A stretch of DNA of 64,000 bases, taken from contig NZ_BDDE01000022.1 in assembly GCF_008327685.1 (NCBI RefSeq), positions 62,001-126,000 on the forward strand, given 5' to 3'. Position 1 is the first letter of the stretch. Each line of letters begins with the position of its first letter. This document shows, in pieces, positions 25,813 through 34,674 of the stretch. The translations under genes and the position numbers were made by a program. The notes beneath the pieces were generated by a model. The model did no database searches. It was not told the DNA's origin and saw only the letters and a list, made by a program, of their open reading frames with translations. The DNA is from Actinomadura sp. K4S16. GTDB taxonomy: Bacteria > Actinomycetota > Actinomycetes > Streptosporangiales > Streptosporangiaceae.

Positions 25813-26823
25813 ATGCCCACGCTCGTCGACACCTCGGACCGCCCTGCCCGCGACCAGGCGGACTACTGGCGCCACCTGATCAGCTCGGCCTTCGGGCCGT
25901 TCCACGTCCAGCCGCGCCTGCCCGGCGGGTTCGCCGCCCGGCTGAGCGGCCGGGCGCTGGGCCCGGTCGAGGCCGGCGACGTGCACGCGCCCGCGCACGC
26001 GGTGCGGCGCAGCGCCCGGCAGATCGCCCGCGACACCCGCGAGTGCTACAAGCTCGGGCTGGTGCTGCGGGGCTCGTGCGTCCTCCGCCAGAACGGCCGC
26101 CGCGCCGTGGTGGGGGCGGGGGACGTGGTGTTCTACGACCTCACCCGGCCGGTCGAGATCTCGTTCGACGCCCACCACATCTTCACGGTCGTGATCCCGC
26201 ACAGCGCCGTCCCGCTGCCGCCGGAGCGCCTCGCCGCGTTCGGCGGCACCCTGCTGGGCGGGCGGGCCCGGACGGGGCGGCTCGTCTCGTCCTTCCTCGG
26301 CGCCCTGGCCGAGAGCGGCGCCGAGGACGCCGGCCGGGGCGGCCCCGCGGCGGGCGGCCCGCCCGGCGGCGCGGCCGACGAGATCTACGCCCACCACCTC
26401 GGCGGAGCGCTGGTCGAGCTGGTCACCGGCGCGGCGAGCGAGTGGCTGGGCGCGCCGCCGTCCCGGTCGCCGGAGGGAGCGGAGATGCTGCGGACGATCG
26501 AGGAGTGGATCGAGGCGCGCCTGCACGACCCGTCGCTGAGCCCGGCCGCGGTCGCCGCCGCGCACCACATCTCCGTCCGCCAGCTGTACCGGGTGTTCCA
26601 GCCGACCGGCACGACCGTCGCCCGCTACATCCGCACCCGCCGCCTGGAGCACTGCCGCCGCGAGCTCGGCGACCCGTTCCTCGGCACGCAGCGGATCGGC
26701 GCGATCGCGAACCGCTGGGGCCTGCCGGACCCGGCCGCGTTCAGCCGCGCGTTCCGCGCCGCCTACGGGCTGAGCCCGAGCGACTACCGCGCCCGCACGA
26801 CCGGCATCCGGCGCGAGGTGTAG
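25813..26823 (+). CDS. AraC family transcriptional regulator
   Basis: A 336-aa regulator with an AraC-binding-like cupin domain (about residues 25-180), including LGLVLRGSCVLRQNGRRAVVGAGDVVFYD. A C-terminal double HTH follows (SLSPAAVAAAHHISVRQLYRVFQ, then the AFSRAFRAAYGLSPSDYR signature). GGAGGAG lies just before the ATG at 25813. Its divergent neighbour, the intradiol dioxygenase, is the likely target. Confidence 0.9.
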   Translation: MPTLVDTSDRPARDQADYWRHLISSAFGPFHVQPRLPGGFAARLSGRALGPVEAGDVHAPAHAVRRSARQIARDTRECYKLGLVLRGSCVLRQNGRRAVVGAGDVVFYDLTRPVEISFDAHHIFTVVIPHSAVPLPPERLAAFGGTLLGGRARTGRLVSSFLGALAESGAEDAGRGGPAAGGPPGGAADEIYAHHLGGALVELVTGAASEWLGAPPSRSPEGAEMLRTIEEWIEARLHDPSLSPAAVAAAHHISVRQLYRVFQPTGTTVARYIRTRRLEHCRRELGDPFLGTQRIGAIANRWGLPDPAAFSRAFRAAYGLSPSDYRARTTGIRREV

Positions 26824-26944
26824 CCGTACCGCCCGCCGCGGCCCTTCGCCGCCGATCCGCGGCGGGGGCGAATCGAACCGGCCGATCCCGGGAACGCGAG
26901 TAAGACGAGCCGAAAACGCCGGAGGACACGAGGGGGACGCCGCC

Positions 26945-28255
26945 ATGCAACGCCCGGGAAGCCACGCCGCCGCCGAAGACGTGCTCGGAGCGGCGCTGCC
27001 GCTGGAGTACGCCGAGGACCTGGACCCGCTGCTCGACCGGATCGGGGACGCCCGGTACGTGCTGATCGGCGAGGCCAGCCACGGCACCCACGAGTACTAC
27101 GCGTGGCGGGCCGCGCTGACCCGGCGGCTGGTCGCCGAGCGCGGCTTCTCGTTCGTCGCCGTCGAGGGCGACTGGCCCGACTGCCGCCGGGTCGGCCGCA
27201 GCGTGACGCTCGCGCCCGGGGCGCCGGAGGACCCGCGCAGCGTCCTGGACGCCTACGAGCGCTGGCCGACGTGGATGTGGGCCAACGAGGAGACCGTGAA
27301 GTTCTGCCGGTGGCTGCGCGACCGCAACGCCGGCCTCCCCCCGGGCGAGCGGGTCGGCTTCTACGGCCTGGACGTCTACAGCCTGTGGGAGTCGCTGCGG
27401 GCGGTCGTCGACTACCTGGCGAGCCACCGCCCCGAGTACCTGGAGACGGCGCTGGAGGCCTACCGCTGCTTCGAGCCGCACGGCCGCGACCCGCGCTCCT
27501 ACGGGTGGAACACGGCCCTGGTCCCGGACGGCTGCGCGGCCGAGGTCCTCGCGCTGCTGGGCGACCTGCGCCGTCCGGCGCCGACCGGGCACGCCGGCGA
27601 CCCGGAGGAGGAGTTCGACGCCCGGCAGAACGCCGAGGTGGCGGTGGGCGCCGAACGCTACTACCGCACCATGATCGACGGCGGGCCGGAGTCGTGGAAC
27701 ATCAGGGACGTCCACATGGCCGACACGCTGGACCGGCTGGTGGACTTCCACCGCGGCGGAAAGGCCGTCGTGTGGGCGCACAACACCCATGTGGGCGACG
27801 CGCGGGCGACCGACATGGCCGCCGCCGGGATGGTCAACCTCGGCCAGCTCGCCAGGGAGCGGCACGGGGCGGACGGCGTCGTGCTGGTCGGGTTCGCGGG
27901 CGGTCCCGGCGAGGTCGTCGCCGCGCCGGCCTGGGGCGCCCCGATGGAGGTCATGCACGTCCCGCCGCCCGAGCGCGGCTCGCTGGAGGAGGTGCTGGCG
28001 GAGTCGGAGCTGCACCGGGGGATGTTCATCGTGCCTCCGGAGCCGGACAAGCCCGCCTTCCTCACCGGGACGCTCGGGCACCGCGCCATCGGCGTCGTGT
28101 ACGACCCGGACCTGGACCGGCGCCAGTACGTCCCGACGAGGCTCGCCGAACGCTACGACGCGCTGTGCTGGTTCCGCATCACCTCTGCCCTCCTGCCGCT
28201 GCACCTGGAGGCGGCGCGCCGTGGTGAACTGGAGACGATGCCGACCGGCGTCTAG
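26945..28255 (+). CDS. Erythromycin esterase family protein
   Basis: A 436-aa protein of the EreA/EreB-like superfamily. Family signs are GEASHGTHEYY with the candidate catalytic His near residue 45, VAVEGDWPDC with the conserved Glu, and VWAHNTHVGDAR further on. Most chromosomal members have not been shown to hydrolyse macrolides, and many sit in stress or phosphoribosyl-linked loci, so resistance should not be assumed. A DUF427 gene follows 18 bases downstream. Confidence 0.88.
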   Translation: MQRPGSHAAAEDVLGAALPLEYAEDLDPLLDRIGDARYVLIGEASHGTHEYYAWRAALTRRLVAERGFSFVAVEGDWPDCRRVGRSVTLAPGAPEDPRSVLDAYERWPTWMWANEETVKFCRWLRDRNAGLPPGERVGFYGLDVYSLWESLRAVVDYLASHRPEYLETALEAYRCFEPHGRDPRSYGWNTALVPDGCAAEVLALLGDLRRPAPTGHAGDPEEEFDARQNAEVAVGAERYYRTMIDGGPESWNIRDVHMADTLDRLVDFHRGGKAVVWAHNTHVGDARATDMAAAGMVNLGQLARERHGADGVVLVGFAGGPGEVVAAPAWGAPMEVMHVPPPERGSLEEVLAESELHRGMFIVPPEPDKPAFLTGTLGHRAIGVVYDPDLDRRQYVPTRLAERYDALCWFRITSALLPLHLEAARRGELETMPTGV

Positions 28256-28273
28256 TAATCGAGGAGCCGCGCC

Positions 28274-29062
28274 ATGTCCCTGACCATGCAGCCGGGCCCC
28301 CTCGCCGGCTCGCCCGGCGACGAGGTCAACTTCACGATCGACGGACCCGCGCACCGGTTGTTCATGCACGACTTCCCCCGCCGGGTCCGCGCCCGGTTCG
28401 CGGGGCAGACGGTGCTGGACACCGAGCGCGGGAAGTTCCTGCACGAGACCGGGCTGCTGCCCGTCCTGTACGTCCCCGAGGAGGACGTGCGGGCCGACCT
28501 GCTGGAGAAGACCGTCCACACCACGCACTGCCCGTTCAAGGGCGACGCCGTGTACTGGACGGTGCGGGTGGGCGACCGGGCGGCCGAGAACGCGGTCTGG
28601 GGCTATCCGGACCCGAAGCCGGAGGCGGCGTGGCTGCGCGGCCACATGGCCTTCTACTGGAACCGGATGGACGCCTGGTTCGACGAGGACGAGGAGGTCC
28701 ACGGCCATCTGCGCGACCCGTTCCACCGCGTCGACGCCCGCGCCACGTCCCGGCGCGTCCGGGTGCTGCTGGACGGCGAGGTCGTCGCGGAGACCGCGCG
28801 GCCGAAGCTGCTGTCGGAGACGGGGCTGCCCAACCGCTTCTACATCCCGGCCGAGGACGTCCGCCGCGACCTGCTGACCCGCAGCGAGAAGCGGACCTTC
28901 TGCCCGTACAAGGGCCAGGCGACGTACTGGTCGCTGGAGGGGGCCGAGGACGCCGCCTGGTCGTACGAGGAGCCCCTGGAGGACGCGGCGAAGATCGGCG
29001 GATACCTGTCCTTCGACCACGAGGCCCTGACGATCGAGGCCCAGCCGCCTCTGGCGGGCTGA
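28274..29062 (+). CDS. DUF427 tandem-domain protein
   Basis: A 262-aa protein with two DUF427 beta-barrel repeats, about 35-120 and 150-240. Both carry the same signatures: RARFAGQTVLDTERGKFLHETG / RVLLDGEVVAETARPKLLSETG, and THCPFKGDAVYWTV / TFCPYKGQATYWSL. The biochemical role of DUF427 is not established. GAGGAG precedes the ATG. It probably shares a transcript with the erythromycin esterase-like gene. Confidence 0.88.
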   Translation: MSLTMQPGPLAGSPGDEVNFTIDGPAHRLFMHDFPRRVRARFAGQTVLDTERGKFLHETGLLPVLYVPEEDVRADLLEKTVHTTHCPFKGDAVYWTVRVGDRAAENAVWGYPDPKPEAAWLRGHMAFYWNRMDAWFDEDEEVHGHLRDPFHRVDARATSRRVRVLLDGEVVAETARPKLLSETGLPNRFYIPAEDVRRDLLTRSEKRTFCPYKGQATYWSLEGAEDAAWSYEEPLEDAAKIGGYLSFDHEALTIEAQPPLAG

Positions 29063-29149
29063 CGCCCGAGGTCGCGGGGGCGGGCGGCGCGAGCGCGGCG
29101 GGCGGTAATGGGCTCGCGGGGCGGGGTCCTCGTACCGCATGATTTCGGC

Positions 29150-29776
29150 ATGGTGGACCCATCCCTGTACGCGGCGTTCGTCGTCGCCGCCTTCGCGCTC
29201 TGCGTCACGCCCGGACCCGACATGATGTTCATCGTCGCGATGGGCGGCCGCGGCGGCCCGCTGACGGGCGTGATGGCCGCGGTGGGCGTCGCCACCGGCG
29301 CCCTGACGCACGCCGTCGCCGCGACGCTCGGGCTCTCCGCCCTGTTCACCGCGCTGCCGGCCCTGTACCACGTGCTGCGCTGGGCGGGCGCCGCCTACCT
29401 GCTGTACCTCGCGGTCAAGTCGTTCCGGGACCGCGGCGAACCCGGCGAGGAGGCGGCTCCCGTCGGCCCCGGGCGGCTCCGCGCGTTCTGGCAGGGCGTC
29501 GTCACGAACCTGCTGAACCCCAAGGTGATCCTCTTCAACATCGCCTTCCTGCCGCAGTTCGTGAACCCCTCCATGGGGCACCCGATGGTGCAGCTGCTCC
29601 TCCTCGGCGTCACCCTGGTCCTGATCGGCCTGGCAGTGGACGCCTCCGTCGGCCTGCTCTCCGGCCGCCTCGCGGCCCTGCTGCGGCGCAGCCGCCGCGT
29701 CGCCCGCGGCCTGAACATCTTCAGCGGGACGGTCTTCACGGGGCTCGCCGTGCGGCTGCTCGCCGTCCCCAAGTGA
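29150..29776 (+). CDS. LysE family translocator
   Basis: A 208-aa membrane protein with about six helices and the family marks FALCVTPGPDMMFIVA near the N-terminus and VVTNLLNPKVILFNIAFLPQF in the middle. LysE/RhtB proteins export amino acids or derivatives. The ATG at 29150 is preferred over an in-frame ATG at 29108. A Crp/Fnr-type gene follows 49 bases later. Confidence 0.9.
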   Translation: MVDPSLYAAFVVAAFALCVTPGPDMMFIVAMGGRGGPLTGVMAAVGVATGALTHAVAATLGLSALFTALPALYHVLRWAGAAYLLYLAVKSFRDRGEPGEEAAPVGPGRLRAFWQGVVTNLLNPKVILFNIAFLPQFVNPSMGHPMVQLLLLGVTLVLIGLAVDASVGLLSGRLAALLRRSRRVARGLNIFSGTVFTGLAVRLLAVPK

Positions 29777-29825
29777 GGTCCCGCGGGTTTACAGTTCAGA
29801 TGACCCCGGGAAAAGGAGGCGGCAG

Positions 29826-30530
29826 TTGGCACCGTACGCGGCGTCCTCTCCGCCTCCCGCGTTCTGGGCGGCGCTCGACCCCGCGCAGCGGACCGCGCTG
29901 CGCGCCGCCGCGCGCCCCCGGACGTTCCCCGTCAAGGCGCCGCTGGTGTACCAGGGCGACGAGTCCGACCACGTGATCGTGATCGAGCGGGGCTGGGCGA
30001 AGGTGACCTCCTCCACCGAGGACGGCCACGACGTGGTGCTGGCCGTCCGCGGCCCCGGCGACCTGCTCGCCGAGAGCGCGGTGCTCGGCGGGCGCCCGCG
30101 CGCCGCGACGGTCACCGCGCTGTCCCCGATCCGCGCCCTGGTCGTGCCCGCGGCCCGGTTCACCGGGTTCCTGGACGCGCACCCCGACGTGTGGATGCTC
30201 GTCACCGGCACCTTCGTCCGGCGCATGGACGACTCCGACCGGCGGCTGACCGCGCACATCACGAGCCGGGGCCCGCAACGCCTCGCGGCCCTGCTGGCCG
30301 ACCTGGCCGAACGCTCGGTGCACCACGCGCCGCCCGCGCCGGACGGGTCGATCGAGATCGGGCCGCCGCTGTCGCAGGAGGAGCTCGGCAGCTGGATGGA
30401 CGCCTCGCGGGAGACCGTCGCCCGCGCGCTCAGCGGGCTGCGCCGCGAGGGCCTGATCCGCACCGGCTGGCGCAGGATCACCGTGGTCGACCTCGCCCGC
30501 CTCCGCGAGTTCGCCAAGGAGCAGGACTGA
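29826..30530 (+). CDS. Crp/Fnr family transcriptional regulator
   Basis: A 234-aa regulator with an N-terminal cyclic-nucleotide-binding-like domain (about 20-140) and a C-terminal winged helix (SQEELGSWMDASRETVARALSGLRREGLI). No Cys cluster for an FNR-type Fe-S centre is present. Phosphate-cassette residues resembling GDLLAESAVLGGRPRAAT are seen, so cAMP binding is possible. The start is TTG 29826, strongly supported by AGGAGG 7 nt upstream. A TetR gene follows after 4 bases. Confidence 0.9.
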   Translation: MAPYAASSPPPAFWAALDPAQRTALRAAARPRTFPVKAPLVYQGDESDHVIVIERGWAKVTSSTEDGHDVVLAVRGPGDLLAESAVLGGRPRAATVTALSPIRALVVPAARFTGFLDAHPDVWMLVTGTFVRRMDDSDRRLTAHITSRGPQRLAALLADLAERSVHHAPPAPDGSIEIGPPLSQEELGSWMDASRETVARALSGLRREGLIRTGWRRITVVDLARLREFAKEQD

Positions 30531-30534
30531 CGGC

Positions 30535-31098
30535 ATGGGCGACGGCTACCACCACGGCGACCTGAGGCGCGCCGTGCTCGGCGCCGCGGTCGAGGCGATC
30601 GCCGAGGCGGGCCCGGCGGCGTGGAGCCTGCGCGAGCTCGCGCGACGCGCCGGGGTGTCGCACGCCGCGCCCGCGCACCACTTCGGCGACAAGACCGGCG
30701 TGCTGACGGCCGTCGCCGCCGACGGGTACACGCTGTTCGCGGACGCCCTGGAGGCCGCCGGGAGCGACCTGCACGCCGTCGGGCTCGCCTACGTGCGGTT
30801 CGCGGTCGAGCACCGGGTCCACTTCGAGGTCATGTTCACGCCCGCGCTCTACCGCCCCGACGACCCGGAGGTGGCCGCCGCCCGCGACCGCGCCGCCCGG
30901 GTCCTGGCCGAGGGGGTCCGCGGGGCCGCGCCCGGCCGTCCCGCGGACGACCGGACGGCCGGGATCGCCGCCTGGTCGATCGTGCACGGCTTCGCCCACC
31001 TGTGGCTGAGCGGTGCACTGCGCGACCTCGGCGACGACCCTGTGAGGGCCGCCGACCCGGTCATCCGCCTCCTCTTCGAGCGCTCCGCGTCAGCGTGA
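30535..31098 (+). CDS. TetR family transcriptional regulator
   Basis: A 187-aa TetR-like repressor. The HTH is in SLRELARRAGVSHAAPAHHFGDKTGVLTAVAADGY (about residues 27-61), and the C-terminal helical domain contains the WSIVHGFAHLWLSG segment of the TetR_C_33 (WHG) type. It follows the Crp/Fnr gene by 4 bases and ends 9 bases inside the convergent qcrB gene. Confidence 0.9.
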   Translation: MGDGYHHGDLRRAVLGAAVEAIAEAGPAAWSLRELARRAGVSHAAPAHHFGDKTGVLTAVAADGYTLFADALEAAGSDLHAVGLAYVRFAVEHRVHFEVMFTPALYRPDDPEVAAARDRAARVLAEGVRGAAPGRPADDRTAGIAAWSIVHGFAHLWLSGALRDLGDDPVRAADPVIRLLFERSASA

Positions 31099-32775
31099 GG
31101 ACGCCTTCTCCCCGGCGGCCGGCCGCTCCTCGCCCGCCTCGAGCGCGCCCGCAGCGGGAGCGGGGCGCTCGGGCACGGTGGCCAGGTCGGCGCGGAAGCG
31201 GCGGTTGAGGGCGGCGCGCAGACGCCCTCCGGCGGTGCGGCCGCGCGGGCTGTCGACGCCGTTCCGGGGCGGCGGGACGTCCAGGTCGACGGCGGGCGCC
31301 GGGCGCGGATCGGTGATCGCGGCGATGGCCTCGTCCGGCAGCGGGCGCTCGACCTCGCTGAACCCGCCCTCCGGCGACTGGCGGATCACGCCTGTCTCCA
31401 GCCCATGCTGGGCCAGGCCGAGATCGCGGCGCTGGAGGCCGACGCAGAGGCGGTAGGTGACGACGTAGGCCAGCACCGGGCCGAGGATGATGAGGACGCG
31501 GAAGAACCAGGTCGTCCAGAACAGCGGGATGTCGAAGCTGTGGGCGAGGACGTCGTTGCCGCCCGCGATCCACAGCGTCCCGTAGAAGACGACGCCGCCG
31601 ACGCCGACACCGGTGCGCGCCGGGACGTCGCGCGGCCGGTCCAGCAGGTGGTGGATCCGGTCGTCGCCGGTCACCCAGCGCTCCAGGAACGGGTAGACGG
31701 CGAGGCCGGTGAACAGCAGCCCGGGCACCACGAGGGCCGGGACGACCACGCTCATCGCGACGGTGTGGCCCCAGGCGCTGATCTCCCAGGACGGCATGAT
31801 CCGCAGCGCGCCCTCCAGCCAGCCCATGTACCAGTCGGGCTGCGACCCGGAGCTGATCGCGCCCGGGTCGTAGGGGCCGAACAGCCAGATCGGGTTGATC
31901 TGGAAGAACGCGGCCAGCAGCGTCGTCACGCCCGCCACCCAGAGGAAGAACGCCGTCGTCTTCGCGATGAAGACGGGGAAGAACGGGTAGCCGCGCACGG
32001 TCGTGTTCGAGCTGCCCTTGCCCGGGAACTGCGTGTGCGTCTGCCGCCAGGTCAGCACGACGGCGTGCAGCGGGATCAGCGCGGCCAGGATGCCGGGGAT
32101 CAGCAGCACGTGGATGACGTACAGGCGCGGGATGATGTCGGTGCCCGGGTACTCGCCGCCGAACAGGAACATCACCGCGTACGAGCCGACCAGCGGGAGC
32201 GAGGCGAGCACGCCTTCCAGGATGCGCAGGCCCGTGCCGGAGAGCAGGTCGTCCGGCAGCGAGTAGCCGAACAGGCCGTTCAGCATCACCAGCATGAACA
32301 TGAGGATGCCGATGAGCCAGTTCAGTTCGCGGGGCTTGCGGAACGCGCCGGTGAAGAAGTTGCGCAGCAGGTGCACGAGGATCGCGCCCATGAAGATGAG
32401 CGTCGACCAGTGGTGGATCTGCCGGACGAGCAGGCCGCCCCGCACATCGAAGCTGATCCTGAGGGCGGAGGCGTAGGCCTCGCTCATCTCCACGCCCTGC
32501 AGCCTCGTGTACGAGCCGTTGTAGACGACCTCGTTCATGCTCGGCTTGAAGAACAGCGTCAGGTACACCCCGGTCAGCAGGATGACCACGAAGGAGTACA
32601 TCGCGATCTCGCCGAGCAGGAAGGTCCACTGGTCCGGGAAGGCCTTGCGCATCGCCTTGCGGGCGAAGCCGGTGGTGCCGAACCGCTCGTCCAGTGCCCG
32701 CGCCGCGGCGTCCACTCCTCCGGGCGGCTTCCGCGTGCCGACCCCCGCTCCGCCGGGCGTCCTCGTTCCCGCCAT
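31090..32775 (-). CDS. Cytochrome bc complex cytochrome b subunit (QcrB-type), solitary copy
   Basis: A 561-aa diheme cytochrome b of the actinobacterial menaquinol:cytochrome c reductase type. Heme ligands are expected in HHWSTLIFMGAILVHLLRNF and YVIHVLLIPGILAALIPLH, and the Qo motif reads PDWY in place of PEWY, as usual in actinobacteria. A charged C-terminal extension (about residues 440-561) follows the eighth helix. It is not in a qcrCAB operon, since no qcrA, qcrC or ctaE is near, so it is probably a paralog. The ATG at 32775 has GGAGGG at a normal distance. Confidence 0.88.
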   Translation of the reverse strand: MAGTRTPGGAGVGTRKPPGGVDAAARALDERFGTTGFARKAMRKAFPDQWTFLLGEIAMYSFVVILLTGVYLTLFFKPSMNEVVYNGSYTRLQGVEMSEAYASALRISFDVRGGLLVRQIHHWSTLIFMGAILVHLLRNFFTGAFRKPRELNWLIGILMFMLVMLNGLFGYSLPDDLLSGTGLRILEGVLASLPLVGSYAVMFLFGGEYPGTDIIPRLYVIHVLLIPGILAALIPLHAVVLTWRQTHTQFPGKGSSNTTVRGYPFFPVFIAKTTAFFLWVAGVTTLLAAFFQINPIWLFGPYDPGAISSGSQPDWYMGWLEGALRIMPSWEISAWGHTVAMSVVVPALVVPGLLFTGLAVYPFLERWVTGDDRIHHLLDRPRDVPARTGVGVGGVVFYGTLWIAGGNDVLAHSFDIPLFWTTWFFRVLIILGPVLAYVVTYRLCVGLQRRDLGLAQHGLETGVIRQSPEGGFSEVERPLPDEAIAAITDPRPAPAVDLDVPPPRNGVDSPRGRTAGGRLRAALNRRFRADLATVPERPAPAAGALEAGEERPAAGEKASSR

Positions 32776-32811
32776 GGTCCGCATCCCTCCGTCGCACTGT
32801 GGCAGTGGCGC

Positions 32812-32860
32812 ATCTGGGAATGAGACTCACCCCGGCGGGCAAATGTGACATCTCGGAATG
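32812..32860. promoter_or_regulatory. Direct repeats upstream of qcrB
   Basis: ATCTGGGAATG (32812-32822) and ATCTCGGAATG (32850-32860) are direct repeats with one mismatch, 38 bases apart, upstream of the minus-strand qcrB start. TGTGAC and GTCACA half-sites (from 32844 and to 32874) overlap the same stretch. They could bind a regulator; none is proven. Confidence 0.35.
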
Positions 32861-32909
32861 TGGACTGCGTCACACCGGGAGCGGCCCGGCGGGCGTCAGC
32901 GGGACGGGG

Positions 32910-33545
32910 TCAGCACGCCGGGGCGGTGAGCCCGCCGCGGCGCCGGTAGCGGGGGCGCCAGCGCGCCCGGTAGCAGAGCCGGACCGGCGGCGGGAGGAGC
33001 CGCAGCACGGCGCGGCGAGTGCCGTCGGAGGCGCCGTCCAGCAGCCAGGGCAGGAACACGCCGAGCCCGCGCAGGCCCAGTTCACGGCGGAACTCCACGT
33101 CGAAGGTGCCCCACTCGAACGGGGTGAGGGTCTCCTGGATCAGCGGCAGGACGTTCGACTCCTTGAAGTCGAGCAGCGCCTCCACCGACGCCCTGAGGTC
33201 GCGCGCGTACCGGGCGAACGTGCCGCGGTCGCGGTGCTCCAGCGCCGCGTCGAGGCCGTCGATCATCGGGACGACCTTCAGCGCCTGCGCCGCCATGGCG
33301 TCGAGGACGACGCCGACCCGCCCGGGCGCGTCGGCGTCCTTGGCGTACATGACCGTCCAGAGGGCGTTCTTCTCGGCGTGGTCCTGGAGCCGCCAGTGGG
33401 CGGTGAACAGGGGCCAGCCGTTCACGACCGGGGCCCAGCCGCGCTCCGACCCGGCGGCCGCCTCCAAGCGCGCCGCGTCGCGGCGGAAGGCGTCGTAGGC
33501 GGCGTACAGCATCGTCAGGTCGAAGTTCCTCGCCACACTGTCCAT
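32910..33545 (-). CDS. Hemerythrin-like (HHE-fold) protein lacking most iron ligands
   Basis: A 211-aa helical protein whose framework (MLYAAYDAFRRD, DHAEKNALWTVMY, VVLDAMAAQALKVVPMIDGLD, VLPLIQETLTPFEWGTF) fits actinobacterial hemerythrin HHE proteins. By comparison with the family consensus, the ligand positions AHxxFRR, HHxxED, EHxxID and HxxHEE read Tyr, Gln-Asp, Gln-Ala and Leu-Phe-Lys. A diiron centre is therefore unlikely. It lies upstream of qcrB on the same strand with 134 bases between. The ATG at 33545 is preferred. Alternative: an unrelated helical protein. Confidence 0.6.
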   Translation of the reverse strand: MDSVARNFDLTMLYAAYDAFRRDAARLEAAAGSERGWAPVVNGWPLFTAHWRLQDHAEKNALWTVMYAKDADAPGRVGVVLDAMAAQALKVVPMIDGLDAALEHRDRGTFARYARDLRASVEALLDFKESNVLPLIQETLTPFEWGTFDVEFRRELGLRGLGVFLPWLLDGASDGTRRAVLRLLPPPVRLCYRARWRPRYRRRGGLTAPAC

Positions 33546-33687
33546 GCCGCCTCCCAAGCTCTCCGCGCCCGTACCGCCGCTCACAGAGATAGATGGATCG
33601 GACGCGCCTGAATGTGACGCGATGTGGGGCCTGACTTTTTGTGATCTGCCCCACGGGCGGCGGGATATGCGGGGGGAGAAGGGGTGA

Positions 33688-33729
33688 GGCCGGCCGGGCG
33701 GCGGGGCGCCGTTCGCCGCCCGGCCGGCC
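33688..33729. other. Perfect 16-bp hairpin in a divergent intergenic region
   Basis: A 16-bp perfect stem (33688-33703 with 33714-33729) with a 10-nt loop lies 142 bases upstream of the minus-strand hemerythrin-like gene and 75 bases upstream of the thioesterase gene. It resembles a terminator although no transcript should end here. The rest of 33546-33804 holds no visible gene. Confidence 0.6.
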
Positions 33730-33804
33730 CGCTTGTCAGGTCACCGCCGGCCCCGCCCATGCCCGCGCGGTCGGGGTCCGTGCGGGTCGGATAACGTCAC
33801 GGGC

Positions 33805-34623
33805 GTGCGACCCTCCATCTCCGAAGAGCCCGAAACGCGGTTGGAAGCCCTCCACTCCGTCCTCGACCTGCTGGATCTGGAAGAGCTCGACCGGGACCTC
33901 TACCGGGGCACGCTCGTGTTCGACGACCCGTACCCGCTGTACGGCGGGCAGGTGGCGGCGCAGGCGCTGCGCGCCGCGGGGGGCACCGTCCCGGAGGGGC
34001 GGCTGCCGCACTCGCTGCACGGGTACTTCCTGCGCGGCGGCGACGCGGCCCGGCCGACGATCTTCCGGGTGGACCGGGACCGCGACGGCCGGTCGTTCTC
34101 CGCGCGCCGGGTGGTGGCGCTCCAGGGCGGCGAGGTCATCTTCAACATGTCGGTGTCGTTCCAGCAGCCCGCCGACGACGTGGACCGGCAGGTCCATCCG
34201 GCGCCGGAGACGCCGGCCCCGGAGAGCCTTCCGGCCTCGCCGGTCCCGCGGCTGTTCTCCATGGAGAGCCGGGTGCCGCCGCAGCCCTACGAGGCGGCCG
34301 ACTTCCCGACGCGGCTGTGGTCGCGCTGCACTGCTCCGCTGCCGGACGACCACCTGCTGCACGCCTGCGTGCTGACGTACCTGTCCGACATCTCCAGCGG
34401 TGTGATCGCGCTGCACGACGGTACCGCCCGGTCGGGTTCCAGCCTCGACCACGCCGTCTGGTTCCACCGGCCCGTCCGGATGGACGACTGGGTGCTGATG
34501 GACCTCGTCCCGCAGACGGTCGCCGCCGGGCGCGGCTGGTACACGGGAACGATCCACAGCCGGGACGGCGTGCTCGTCGCCAGCCTCACCCAGGAGACCC
34601 TCTTCCGCACGCCGCGCGCCTGA
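33805..34623 (+). CDS. Acyl-CoA thioesterase II (TesB-like)
   Basis: A 272-aa double-hotdog thioesterase that hydrolyses acyl-CoA to free fatty acid and CoA. Family signs are YGGQVAAQALRAA and LHGYFLRGGDA in the first hotdog, and LLHACVLTYLSDIS and SLDHAVWFHRPVRMDDWVL in the second, which contains the conserved Asp and Gln/Thr active-site elements. The GTG at 33805 is preferred; ATAAC 13 bases upstream suggests a short or absent leader. Convergent with the alpha-amylase gene. Confidence 0.9.
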   Translation: MRPSISEEPETRLEALHSVLDLLDLEELDRDLYRGTLVFDDPYPLYGGQVAAQALRAAGGTVPEGRLPHSLHGYFLRGGDAARPTIFRVDRDRDGRSFSARRVVALQGGEVIFNMSVSFQQPADDVDRQVHPAPETPAPESLPASPVPRLFSMESRVPPQPYEAADFPTRLWSRCTAPLPDDHLLHACVLTYLSDISSGVIALHDGTARSGSSLDHAVWFHRPVRMDDWVLMDLVPQTVAAGRGWYTGTIHSRDGVLVASLTQETLFRTPRA

Positions 34624-34628
34624 CACGC

Positions 34629-34669
34629 GCCGGGGCCGGCCTCCCGCACACGTGGAGACCGGCCCCGGC
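34629..34669. terminator. Bidirectional terminator hairpin
   Basis: An 11-bp perfect stem (GCCGGGGCCGG, 34629-34639, with 34659-34669) and 19-nt loop lie between the convergent thioesterase and amylase stop codons. Confidence 0.7.
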
Positions 34670-34674
34670 GGTGC

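Noticed and set aside
26945..28255. Macrolide resistance gene
   Set aside because: It is an erythromycin-esterase superfamily member, but chromosomal homologs are mostly not macrolide esterases, so resistance is not claimed.
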